This document shows, one piece after another, positions 43,357-52,193 of a stretch of DNA of 64,000 bases; position 1 is the first letter of the stretch, and each line of letters opens with the position of its first letter. This stretch comes from Bacteroidota bacterium. GTDB taxonomy: Bacteria > Bacteroidota > Bacteroidia > UKL13-3. A program made the position numbers and the translations under genes. Under the pieces are notes generated by a model. That model was not told the origin of the DNA and did not search any database. It saw nothing but the letters and a program-made list of their open reading frames with translations. The DNA lies in the NCBI GenBank assembly GCA_947477885.1, contig CANJUD010000005.1, forward strand, positions 62,001 through 126,000, given 5' to 3'.

Positions 43357-45690
43357 TTATACAATCCTCAATTTTGCAAACTTCAATATAATCTTTTTCG
43401 AACCATACTGATCGAACTCTATTGTTGCTTTTCGTTCATCACCTTTGCCATCAAGTTCTATTACCTTCCCATTACCAAAACGCATATGTTGTACTTGCAT
43501 TCCTGCTTCTAGTTTGGAAGTATCTTCGGGTATAAAGTCTTTAATAGCAGGCGGTGTGGGATGCTTGGGAATTATTTTTCCGATGGGATTATTAATAGGT
43601 GGTTTGCCTTTAAATGCTCCAACCTGATTGGGCATGTATGGTTTTTCTGCAGATTTCTGTCCCAAAAAACCACTGCGATTTTCGAAATCATCAAAAACAA
43701 AATTACCGATTCCTGATTTAAAAGTAGGTGCTTGCATATCGACCAATGAAGGATCAATCTCATTTAAAAAACGACTTGGTTCGCAGTTGAGCAAGGTGCC
43801 AAAACGAAATCGTGTAGTGGCAAAACTGAGCGTTAATTTTTTGCGTGCACGGGTAATGGCTACATAAAATAACCTGCGTTCCTCTTCCAGCTCTGCACGG
43901 CTACCTAGGCTCATCTGCGAAGGAAATAAATTCTCTTCCAATCCTACTACAAACAAATTATCAAACTCCAAACCTTTGGATGAATGTATAGTCATCATCT
44001 GCACCACATCGGTATCGTTTTCGTCTTTTTGATTGTCGGTGAGCAGTGCTATATTTTGGAGATAAAATTCTAAAGTTCGAGGCATGGGTTCATTATCATA
44101 TAATGATACTTCATCCTCTTCCACAAACTCTTTTATACCACTTAGTAATTCTTCTATATTTTCATAGCGGGCCATTCCTTCCACACTTTTATCGTCATAT
44201 AAATGTTTTAGAATACCACTATATTTGGCCACATACATGGCAGTATCATACGCATTATTTTTTCTATTTTCTATAATAAAACTTTGTATCAGTGCCCTAA
44301 AATCTGTAAGTTTTTTATAGGCACTTTTTAAGTCGGCATGGTTTTCGGCAGTTTGTAATACTTCCCATAAAGATATATTTTTTGCACCAGCAATCGCTAT
44401 AATATAACTCATCGTTGTGTCACCTATTCCACGAGCAGGATAATTGATTACCCGTTTCAAAGCCTCTTCATCATTGGGGTTTACGGTAAGTCTATAATAG
44501 GCCAATAAATCTTTTATTTCTTTGCGTTGGTAGAAGCTCATACCGCCCACAATCTTATATCCAATGTTCGCTCTTCTAAAAGCTTCCTCCAGTGCACGAC
44601 TCTGAGAATTGGTTCTATATAATACTGCAAAATCTTTATTATATGCATGGTGCAGCATCTTATGTTCAAATACATTTTCAGCAACCAATTTTGCTTCTTC
44701 ATTATCACTAATGGCACGCAATACTTTTATTTTATCGCCCTGTACATTGTCAGTCCATACTTCTTTTTGTAATTGGTCTTTGTTGTTTTTTATCACACCG
44801 CCCGATGCTTGCACAATGGTTTGTGTACTGCGATAATTTTGCTCGAGCTTGAATATTTTTGCGTCTTTATAATCTTTTTTAAAGTTTAATATGTTTTCAA
44901 TAGTTGCACCACGGAAAGCATAGATACTTTGGGCATCATCGCCCACCACACATATATTCTCGTGCCTAGCTGCAAGCCTCCGCACTATCACATATTGCGA
45001 ATAATTTGTATCTTGATACTCATCAACCAATATATATTTAAACTTAGTTTGATACTTGATTAATGCATCGGGAAACTGTTTCAAAATTTTATTGGTATTG
45101 AATAGCAAATCATCAAAATCCATGGCCCCGCTTTTGAAGCAACGATTTTGATAACGACTATATATTTCACCCAGCAGTGGTCGTTGTGCACTGGCATCAT
45201 TGTCCTTAATCTCTGCATCCTGTGCATAACCATCAGGCGATATCAGATTGTTTTTGGCTGATGAAATACGAGACAATACCATGGACGGTTTATATACTTT
45301 ATCATCCAACTCCATTTCTTTCAGAATAGATTTGATTAGGCTTTTACTATCGTCAGTATCATAGATAGTAAAGTTGCCAGGGTATCCAATGCGATGAGCT
45401 TCGTACCGCAATAATTTTGCAAATACCGAGTGAAAAGTACCCATCCACAAATTTCGAGCTTCGGGCCCAACTACACTTTCAATACGTTCACGCATTTCGC
45501 GGGCAGCTTTATTGGTAAAGGTAAGCGACAAAATATTGAAAGGGTCAGTCCCTTTTTGCATAATGTTGGCAATGCGATAGGTGAGCACCCGCGTTTTGCC
45601 TGAGCCTGCACCTGCCACTATCATCACAGGCCCTTCGGTACATTCAACAGCAGCACGTTGTTCGGGGTTTAAATCTTTTAAATAATCCAT
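43357..45690 (-). CDS. pcrA: ATP-dependent DNA helicase PcrA/UvrD
   Basis: This superfamily 1A 3'-5' helicase acts in nucleotide-excision and mismatch repair and in clearing stalled complexes. From the chosen ATG it has 777 residues. Motifs are in order: LNPEQRAAV (Q), AGAGSGKTRVL, TFTNKAAREM, VDEYQDTN, GDDAQSIYAFRGA, EQNYRST, TIHSSKGLEFDN and YVAITRARKKL. The C-terminal tail after about 690 contains the Tudor-like GMQVQHMRFGNGKV segment that binds RNA polymerase in PcrA. The ten-residue extension to 45720 is rejected because a -7 box (45705-45712) falls in it. Confidence 0.96.
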   Translation of the reverse strand: MDYLKDLNPEQRAAVECTEGPVMIVAGAGSGKTRVLTYRIANIMQKGTDPFNILSLTFTNKAAREMRERIESVVGPEARNLWMGTFHSVFAKLLRYEAHRIGYPGNFTIYDTDDSKSLIKSILKEMELDDKVYKPSMVLSRISSAKNNLISPDGYAQDAEIKDNDASAQRPLLGEIYSRYQNRCFKSGAMDFDDLLFNTNKILKQFPDALIKYQTKFKYILVDEYQDTNYSQYVIVRRLAARHENICVVGDDAQSIYAFRGATIENILNFKKDYKDAKIFKLEQNYRSTQTIVQASGGVIKNNKDQLQKEVWTDNVQGDKIKVLRAISDNEEAKLVAENVFEHKMLHHAYNKDFAVLYRTNSQSRALEEAFRRANIGYKIVGGMSFYQRKEIKDLLAYYRLTVNPNDEEALKRVINYPARGIGDTTMSYIIAIAGAKNISLWEVLQTAENHADLKSAYKKLTDFRALIQSFIIENRKNNAYDTAMYVAKYSGILKHLYDDKSVEGMARYENIEELLSGIKEFVEEDEVSLYDNEPMPRTLEFYLQNIALLTDNQKDENDTDVVQMMTIHSSKGLEFDNLFVVGLEENLFPSQMSLGSRAELEEERRLFYVAITRARKKLTLSFATTRFRFGTLLNCEPSRFLNEIDPSLVDMQAPTFKSGIGNFVFDDFENRSGFLGQKSAEKPYMPNQVGAFKGKPPINNPIGKIIPKHPTPPAIKDFIPEDTSKLEAGMQVQHMRFGNGKVIELDGKGDERKATIEFDQYGSKKIILKFAKLRIV

Positions 45691-45704
45691 TTTATAGAGT
45701 CGCA

Positions 45705-45712
45705 CAAAATTA
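45705..45712 (-). promoter_or_regulatory. -7 promoter box of pcrA
   Basis: The minus strand reads TAATTTTG, 14 bases upstream of the ATG at 45690. Confidence 0.5.
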
Positions 45713-45762
45713 CAAAACACCCAAGCCCCCTTGTAGCCAAGTTTTCAACAAGGTTTTGCCCA

Positions 45763-45812
45763 CAGTGGAATCAATTGCCCTTGATTTAAGCCAACGGCAA
45801 TTGATTCCACTG
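45763..45812. repeat. Perfect 17-base inverted repeat upstream of the DAB locus
   Basis: CAGTGGAATCAATTGCC (45763-45779) is the exact complement of 45796-45812, with a 16-base loop. Pairing continues weakly outward (TTTGCC against GGCAAA). It has no T-run, so it may be a dispersed element or a regulatory site rather than a terminator. It sits between the pcrA promoter and the DAB-locus promoter. Confidence 0.7.
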
Positions 45813-45836
45813 GCAAACTATGATATTATTTTCACA

Positions 45837-45867
45837 TTGCCTATTACCAATGAATAGCTTACTTTTG
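45837..45867 (+). promoter_or_regulatory. Promoter of the DAB locus
   Basis: TTG (45837-45839) and TACTTTTG (45860-45867), with a 20-base gap, match the Bacteroidota -33/-7 pattern. The first gene of the locus starts 61 bases downstream. Confidence 0.55.
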
Positions 45868-45927
45868 TAACTGTAAAAGCTGTAGGGAATAAACACCCGA
45901 TTGCAAAAATTGAGTAAGCTTTACCAA

Positions 45928-46281
45928 ATGGAAAAAATAAAAACACGTTATTCAACTATCTTAGTGTTGGTCGTGTTCATTTGTGCTTTTATTTCTCAGA
46001 GTTTATCATGCATAGGGGCAACCATTTCCAGTTCCAATACTTCATTCAAATGTCAGCAGGCCAAATATATTCATTCGCCATTGGAAGTGGTGAGCTCGTT
46101 CGGAAGTGATTTGTTCGAGAATGAAACCGAAGATGATACGGACTTGCTCGATTTTATTCTACCACAATCGAATATCAATTTTCTATTTGAGACTGCGTCA
46201 AACCTATTAGTCTCACCACCAGCATTAGCTACAGAATATACAAAGCCATTATATATACTGGTTTGTAATTTTCGCGTCTGA
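45928..46281 (+). CDS. Small exported protein upstream of dabA, function unknown
   Basis: From the ATG at 45928 this is a 117-residue protein. The longest frame starts at a TTG at 45901 and is less likely. The N-terminus (1-25, TRYSTILVLVVFICAFISQ then SLSC) is a signal peptide or lipoprotein signal. The short mature part is acidic near its middle (ENETEDDTDLLDF). No family is recognised. It is the first gene after the DAB-locus promoter, 136 bases before dabA on the same strand, so co-expression is likely. It has no resemblance to SbtB/PII-type regulators that accompany other carbon-uptake systems. Confidence 0.65.
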   Translation: MEKIKTRYSTILVLVVFICAFISQSLSCIGATISSSNTSFKCQQAKYIHSPLEVVSSFGSDLFENETEDDTDLLDFILPQSNINFLFETASNLLVSPPALATEYTKPLYILVCNFRV

Positions 46282-46417
46282 TTTCTTTATTTTTTTCATT
46301 ATAAAACATTAGCACTTTTTTCGGCTAGGATTTTGTTTTATAAAAAATGTATCCGGTAGTTATCGGATAATCAATTTTTAAGAAAATATTTGTTATATTA
46401 TATTAAAGCAAACAATA

Positions 46418-48922
46418 ATGACGAGTCAAAATACAAAATTCAATGAGCATGAAGTATTACATGAATTGAAACATTATTTGCCAGCACAAGCACCGCTGAA
46501 AGATTTTATTCATCATAATACATTACATGCATTTCAATACTTAAAATTTTTCGATGCAATTCGCACAGCTTCTGAAATGCTGGGTTACAGAGTTTCTCTT
46601 TCTTTTAAAGAGTACCGAGATCTTTATGAAAACAAAAGAATAAAGTCCGAAATTCTCGACCGAACTATAATACAAAGAAAGGGTGCAGAAAATCTAAACG
46701 AGTGGAGAGAAAAAGTATTACATAAAGAATATCATAGTCCAGGATTGCCCAGAATTGGCTCACTCAAATCAAATTGGAAACGACATTATCGCATTGATTT
46801 GGAATCGTTGGTGCATCCCATTTTATTCAGGATTTTATGCAGTTATATGGACCAAGGAATTTCTATATGGACTTTCCCTGTTAAAGAAAAAAACTTTCTT
46901 TCTTCTATCCGAGAAATGGAACGCAATAGTTTTTCCAGCATTTTCAGAACAAAAAGAGCAAAAGAATTACTATTAAAAAGTACTTGCGAAATTCCAGATT
47001 TGTTGGCTATTTTGGTAGGTGATGAATCATTATATAAACAGTATTTATTCGATCAACAATTTGCACATCAGGGGTGGTCGGGAATGGTATCAGCGGTCGA
47101 AGATTTTCCTGGTACCTTATTAGATACCAAAAGAATTTCTACACATAGCTTAATTGTATTGGAATTGTTACTTGAAATTGACGCACTTGATTTTCAATTT
47201 AAAGGGAAGTGGGAACCCTTAAGCGGTAAGATAATTGAACAACCTGCAGATTTATTTGCACCCAGTGAACATACAGAGATCTCGGATGTGATGACGATAT
47301 GGCAAGAAGCTTTTGAGTGGAGTTATTATGATGAAGTATTGGCTGGAATTAAATTGGATCAATCCCAAAATAAACCTGACGAAAGCATCAAGAACAAAAA
47401 TTTTCAAGCAATGTTTTGTATAGATGATAGAGAAATTTCGTTCAGGAGACATATAGAAGAATTGGAACCCGATTGTGAAACTTTTGGAACACCTGGATTT
47501 TTTGGAGTTGAATTTTTTTACCAACCTGAAGATGGAAAGTTTTATACTAAAGTTTGTCCAGCACCTGTTACCCCAAAATATTTAATTAAAGAATTTGGTA
47601 ACTCGCAAAAAAGAGAAAAAGATATACATTTTAGCAAAACTTCACACTCATTACATAGTGGTTGGCTTATATCGCAAACACTGGGGTTTTGGTCAGCATT
47701 TAAATTATTTATTAATATTTTTCGACCCTCTATGGGGCCAGCAAGTGCATCTTCATTTAAGCATATGGATAAATTTTCGCAGCTCACTATCGAAAATAAA
47801 AATACCGATGATATAGAAAATGATTTGCAAATCGGTTTCACTGTTGCTGAGATGGCAAATAGGGTAGAAGGTGTATTAAAAAGTATAGGACTAGTAAAAG
47901 ATTTCGCACCTATAGTATATGTAATTGCTCATGGCAGCAGCAGTGTAAATAATCCACATTATGCGGCATACGATTGTGGTGCATGTTCAGGTAGGGCGGG
48001 CTCAGTAAATTCGAGGGTATTATCATTTATGGCCAATCACCCAGAAGTGAGAGAAATATTAAAAGTAAGTGGTATTATGATACCTGATGAAACCCAATTT
48101 ATTGGCGGCTTGCACGATACTACCCGCGATGAAATTGTATTCTACGATGAGAATTCTTTATCAACCCAAAACTTAGAAAGTCATTCGCACAATGAGGTGA
48201 TTTTTGATAAAGCTTTAGATTCGAATGCCAAAGAAAGGTCACGCAGATTTGTTTCTATCGACACCCATGAAAGTGCTGAAAAAATACATGAAAGAATTAG
48301 AGTTAGATCAGTTTCGTTATTTGAACCAAGGCCAGAACTGAACCATGCCACCAATGCACTTTGTATTATAGGCAGAAGAGATTTAACTAAAAATATATTT
48401 TTGGATCGTCGTTCGTTTTTAAATTCATTTGATTATCAAGTTGACCCCGAAGGGCAATTTTTAGTCAATATATTAAAAGCTGCTGCACCTGTTTGTGGTG
48501 GAATTAATTTGGAATATTTTTTCTCCAGAGTCGATAATCAAAAGTTGGGAGCAGGTACCAAATTACCGCATAATGTGATGGGATTATTTGGCGTAGCTAA
48601 TGGGATAGATGGCGACTTACGCCCAGGCTTGCCTAGCCAGATGATAGAAGTTCATGACCCCGTTCGATTGCTGATGATAGTAGAACATTTTCCCGATGTG
48701 GTATTAAAAACTATCCAAATTATTCCTGCAACATACGAATGGTTTATCAATGAATGGGTACATCTAGTTGTGGTGAATCCTGAAACCAATGAACTCTCTT
48801 ATTTTAAAGATGGTAAATTTATAAATTATCAACCTTTAAATAAAAATATAGAATCTATATCCGACTTAACAAGTATTATAGAATCGCACAAAGAAAATAT
48901 TCCAGTATATATATTAAAATAA
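46418..48922 (+). CDS. dabA: DabA-type inorganic carbon transporter subunit (DUF2309)
   Basis: DabA is a large cytoplasmic, membrane-attached protein with a beta-carbonic-anhydrase-like zinc site. Together with DabB it hydrates CO2 and traps bicarbonate in the cell. The 834-residue protein shows the site clearly: CIDDRE with Cys334 and Asp336, IAHGSSS with His505, and YDCGACSGRAG with Cys520. The Cys-x-Asp spacing and the 15-residue His-Cys spacing equal those of the characterised Halothiobacillus DabA (C351, D353, H524, C539). The N-terminal PLKDFIHHNTLHAFQ is also typical. The gene ends 9 bases before dabB, so the two are translated together. Confidence 0.95.
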   Translation: MTSQNTKFNEHEVLHELKHYLPAQAPLKDFIHHNTLHAFQYLKFFDAIRTASEMLGYRVSLSFKEYRDLYENKRIKSEILDRTIIQRKGAENLNEWREKVLHKEYHSPGLPRIGSLKSNWKRHYRIDLESLVHPILFRILCSYMDQGISIWTFPVKEKNFLSSIREMERNSFSSIFRTKRAKELLLKSTCEIPDLLAILVGDESLYKQYLFDQQFAHQGWSGMVSAVEDFPGTLLDTKRISTHSLIVLELLLEIDALDFQFKGKWEPLSGKIIEQPADLFAPSEHTEISDVMTIWQEAFEWSYYDEVLAGIKLDQSQNKPDESIKNKNFQAMFCIDDREISFRRHIEELEPDCETFGTPGFFGVEFFYQPEDGKFYTKVCPAPVTPKYLIKEFGNSQKREKDIHFSKTSHSLHSGWLISQTLGFWSAFKLFINIFRPSMGPASASSFKHMDKFSQLTIENKNTDDIENDLQIGFTVAEMANRVEGVLKSIGLVKDFAPIVYVIAHGSSSVNNPHYAAYDCGACSGRAGSVNSRVLSFMANHPEVREILKVSGIMIPDETQFIGGLHDTTRDEIVFYDENSLSTQNLESHSHNEVIFDKALDSNAKERSRRFVSIDTHESAEKIHERIRVRSVSLFEPRPELNHATNALCIIGRRDLTKNIFLDRRSFLNSFDYQVDPEGQFLVNILKAAAPVCGGINLEYFFSRVDNQKLGAGTKLPHNVMGLFGVANGIDGDLRPGLPSQMIEVHDPVRLLMIVEHFPDVVLKTIQIIPATYEWFINEWVHLVVVNPETNELSYFKDGKFINYQPLNKNIESISDLTSIIESHKENIPVYILK

Positions 48923-48931
48923 GAAACAGCC

Positions 48932-50800
48932 ATGCAACATTTACTTCCATTATTTATATTATTGCCGGCACTGGGATTTATTATAAGTTTATTCCTGCCT
49001 GAGAAAAAGGAAACACTGATTTCACGCACTGCATTCTTCACCGTTGGCTTGCATTTACTAGGAGCTATTGTATTTTTTATATACTGGGTAATTGGCGATC
49101 GCGACCCATTGAACCTAAAAGATATCGTGTTATACCAATCAAGCGACTATGAGTTTTATATTGATTTTTACTTCGATAAAATAACAGCTACATACCTGTT
49201 GGTGGGGGCATTCCTCACTTTTTTGGTTACAACATATAGCCGTTATTATTTGCATAGAGAACAAGGATACAAACGTTTTTTTAATACTATATTGTTTTTC
49301 TATATAGGATATAATATTGCAGTAATATCCGGAAATTTTGAAACACTTTTTGTGGGTTGGGAAATTTTAGGGATATCATCATTCTTATTAATTGCATTTT
49401 ATCGTGAAAGATATTTGCCTGTAAAAAATGCAGTGAAAGTTTTTTCAATATATAGAATTGGTGATGTGGGATTAATATTAGCCACTTGGGCAAGTCACCA
49501 TTTGTGGCATGAGAATATTACTTTCAGCAAATTAAATAATTATGAGTTGGTTCATGAGCATCTAACTAGTCATAGTATGATTGGTGTATTTATATCATTA
49601 ATGATTTTAGTAACTGCATTGGCAAAATCTGCACAGCTACCCTTCTCATCTTGGCTGCCACGAGCAATGGAAGGACCAACACCATCGAGTGCTATTTTTT
49701 ATGGATCATTATCTGTTCATTTGGGGGTGTTTTTATTATTAAGAACTTATCCTTTTTGGGAACAACAATTTTCTATTCGGATTTTAATAGGCGTGTTCGG
49801 ATTATTTACCGCTATTATAACAACAGGAATTGCTCGCGTTCAATCATCTGTAAAAAGTCAGATTGCGTATGCTTCTATTGCACAAATTGGTTTGATATTT
49901 ATAGAAGTTGCTGCAGGATATGAAAACTTGGCTTTATTCCATTTTGCAGGCAATGCTTTCTTAAGAACCTATCAATTGTTGGTATCGCCATCGGTGGTGA
50001 GTTATTTAATTCGCGAACAATTTTATAATTTCTCTCCCCGCCAGCGCTCTGTCGAAAACTCATTTCCAAAGAAAATTCAATACACATTATATATATTGTG
50101 TTTGAAAGAATGGAACTTGGATTCAATCATGTACCGATTTTTTTGGAACCCATTTAAACGTCTCGGCAAAGGCCTCGATTTTTTAACTGTGAAACGGTTG
50201 TTAATATTTTTTATCCCTGCCTATCTCATTAGTTTTTTCTGCTATTATCATAGAGATTTAATACCTAGCCATGTTGAACAATACCTGCCCATCACCTTCT
50301 CGCTGATTGGGTTGATAATGGTAGTGAAAGCATTTACTGAAAGAAAAAAAGCAATACTAAGCTGGGTGCTCATTATTATGAACCATTTTTGGGTAGCACT
50401 AGCTATATCATTCAACGAAAAATATAAAATTGACGAATCTGTATTATACTTGAGTGGTATTATAGTAGCAGGAGTATTGGGATATTTTTTATTATATAGA
50501 TTAAGAAAACTAGAATCAGGAATTGATTTGGACCAGTTCCACGGATATGCTTATAAACGACCCACTATTGCTTTTATATTTTTGGCGTGCTGTTTAGGTG
50601 TATCTGGGTTTCCAATCACACCTACGTTTATAGGAGAAGATTTAATTTTCACCCATATACACGAAGACCAAACATTTTTAGCGCTATGTGTAACACTAAG
50701 TACTATTATAGACGGTATCGCTATCATCAGAATTTATGCCCGCATTTTCTTGGGCCCGCATGTAAAATCGATTTATGAAATGGCTTATAGGAGTAGTTAG
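48932..50800 (+). CDS. dabB: DabB-type membrane subunit (NuoL-like proton channel)
   Basis: This 622-residue membrane protein has about fourteen helices and is homologous to the antiporter-like subunits of complex I (NuoL/MrpA). In DAB systems it carries ions, probably protons, that power DabA. It has YSRYYLHREQGYKRFF, VGWEILGISSFLLIAFYR and the channel region ALAKSAQLPFSSWLPRAMEGPTPSSA. The absence of other nuo genes and the adjacency to dabA make the DabB call firm. The stop codon TAG belongs to the first unit of a heptamer array. Confidence 0.93.
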   Translation: MQHLLPLFILLPALGFIISLFLPEKKETLISRTAFFTVGLHLLGAIVFFIYWVIGDRDPLNLKDIVLYQSSDYEFYIDFYFDKITATYLLVGAFLTFLVTTYSRYYLHREQGYKRFFNTILFFYIGYNIAVISGNFETLFVGWEILGISSFLLIAFYRERYLPVKNAVKVFSIYRIGDVGLILATWASHHLWHENITFSKLNNYELVHEHLTSHSMIGVFISLMILVTALAKSAQLPFSSWLPRAMEGPTPSSAIFYGSLSVHLGVFLLLRTYPFWEQQFSIRILIGVFGLFTAIITTGIARVQSSVKSQIAYASIAQIGLIFIEVAAGYENLALFHFAGNAFLRTYQLLVSPSVVSYLIREQFYNFSPRQRSVENSFPKKIQYTLYILCLKEWNLDSIMYRFFWNPFKRLGKGLDFLTVKRLLIFFIPAYLISFFCYYHRDLIPSHVEQYLPITFSLIGLIMVVKAFTERKKAILSWVLIIMNHFWVALAISFNEKYKIDESVLYLSGIIVAGVLGYFLLYRLRKLESGIDLDQFHGYAYKRPTIAFIFLACCLGVSGFPITPTFIGEDLIFTHIHEDQTFLALCVTLSTIIDGIAIIRIYARIFLGPHVKSIYEMAYRSS

Positions 50801-50835
50801 TAAACAGTAAGCAGTGGTTAGTAGTTAGTGGTATG
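50792..50835. repeat. Heptamer array at the dabB stop
   Basis: AGTAGTT, AGTAAAC, AGTAAGC, AGTGGTT, AGTAGTT, AGTGGTA in register; the first unit carries the dabB stop. There is no inverted arm here. Confidence 0.7.
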
Positions 50836-50874
50836 TATGTAGTCAGAGCAAAAGGATATTTTTAGTATCGATTT

Positions 50875-50918
50875 CTTTGTGCCTTCGTGGCTATATATTT
50901 TGCCACCAATACACAAAG
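50875..50918. repeat. CTTTGTGCC/ACACAAAG inverted repeat
   Basis: CTTTGTGCCTTCGTGGC (50875-50891) pairs, with three mismatches, with GCCACCAATACACAAAG (50902-50918). The remainder of the 50.84-51.22 kb gap shows no gene. GGATTCGACGGAG near 51.01 kb resembles the start of tmRNA but nothing else fits. Confidence 0.5.
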
Positions 50919-51216
50919 ACACAAAGGTTTGGCTATTGTCTTGACTTCATACATGCTGTGTTTAATTGGTTAGGATGGTTGCTGCATTAAATCCTTTAAT
51001 ACTGCCAGTGTGATGGATTCGACGGAGCATGTTTCTCATAGTCAATAATGGATATGTCCACATCCCAAAACAAAGTCTTGGATAACTGTAAAATTATTTC
51101 ATTATTTGCACTAATTCTAGTTACAAAAATATAAATTTTTGTTGATATAATATTTCAAACATTCTCAGCGACCCCAAATTTAAATTTTCAAAAAATGTAA
51201 AATATAAAATACTCCA

Positions 51217-52191
51217 CTATTTCACCAACATCATCTTCCCACTCTGCACCCCACTAGGGCTTTGCAATATATAATTGTATACTCCACTGTTACAATTGGG
51301 GCAATCCCATTTTGCCAATATATCTTTCCCATTTTGTAATGCTTGTTTAATAGGTGTGGCCACAAGCCTCCCAGTTATGTCATATATATATAATACATGC
51401 ATGCCACTTCCCGTTGCCCTAAAGCTAAATGTTACATCGCCACTGCTAGGGTTTGGCCACACGTTTATTTGTAGAGGGTTTTGTGCTATATAATAGTTTA
51501 TGCTTGTGTGTTTAGTGGTATCTACTTTTGTGGTATCATTATGTGTATTTGTATCTGGGTGCCATACACCATTCTCCATGAGAGTGTCTAGGAATTTCAC
51601 ATCGTCTATAAATAACATAGTCTGATTATACCTATTGCTTGGATTTGAATTTGTCCATTGATTGAATCTAATGTAACAAAATGTGGGTTTAGAATTATTG
51701 ATATATTTTATTGGAAATACGAAGTCATGAGGCGAAGCTTTTTTATCTAGTATTGCAAATATTTTGGGGTCAGATTCTACTATTTCATGAGCAATGGTAT
51801 CATTCTTACTATTTAACAAAACAAGCTCAACACTAAATCTCTCATTAGTCATTCCGTAGTAATATCCTGTAGCAGCGTATAATGACTTAGGTGTAGAATT
51901 AATTTGAAATCCTTGCTCAATAAAATTATTTTTTTCAATACTCCCTGAATTAAGATATACCATTGATGAATCTTTGTATGGCTTAATCGGATTATTAGGA
52001 GGGTAATATCCAAGTCCCCATATATTATATTTAAATCCATTCCCCCAAGGATCCGGAATCGATTGATTTGCATTGGGATAATATTGCCAATATTCAAAAT
52101 TACCATTAGGAATTGTATCTAATATAGATTGCCCATACATTGATGTTGAACAATTATATAATAAGATAAAAAAAATAATATTTCTTTTCAT
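51217..52191 (-). CDS. Secreted protein with T9SS sorting domain
   Basis: From MKRNIIFFILLYN this is a 324-residue exported protein, with a signal peptide of about 20 residues ending SMYGQ. A beta-sandwich-like domain opening IPNGNFEYWQYYP (carbohydrate-binding-module style) occupies about 25-210. A Thr/Asp linker and a T9SS signal follow: INVWPNPSSGDVTFSF, then YDITGRLVATP and NSGVYNYIL. No catalytic motif is visible. It is the last gene of a minus-strand cluster; the preceding gene ends two bases before this start. An upstream in-frame ATG at 52203 would overlap that gene. Confidence 0.72.
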   Translation of the reverse strand: MKRNIIFFILLYNCSTSMYGQSILDTIPNGNFEYWQYYPNANQSIPDPWGNGFKYNIWGLGYYPPNNPIKPYKDSSMVYLNSGSIEKNNFIEQGFQINSTPKSLYAATGYYYGMTNERFSVELVLLNSKNDTIAHEIVESDPKIFAILDKKASPHDFVFPIKYINNSKPTFCYIRFNQWTNSNPSNRYNQTMLFIDDVKFLDTLMENGVWHPDTNTHNDTTKVDTTKHTSINYYIAQNPLQINVWPNPSSGDVTFSFRATGSGMHVLYIYDITGRLVATPIKQALQNGKDILAKWDCPNCNSGVYNYILQSPSGVQSGKMMLVK

Positions 52192-52193
52192 AA

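Noticed and set aside
51005-51100. Possible tmRNA, because GATGGATTCGACGGAGC resembles the tmRNA 5' end
   Set aside because: No tRNA-like 3' end with CCA, no tag reading frame and no acceptor-stem pairing could be found downstream.
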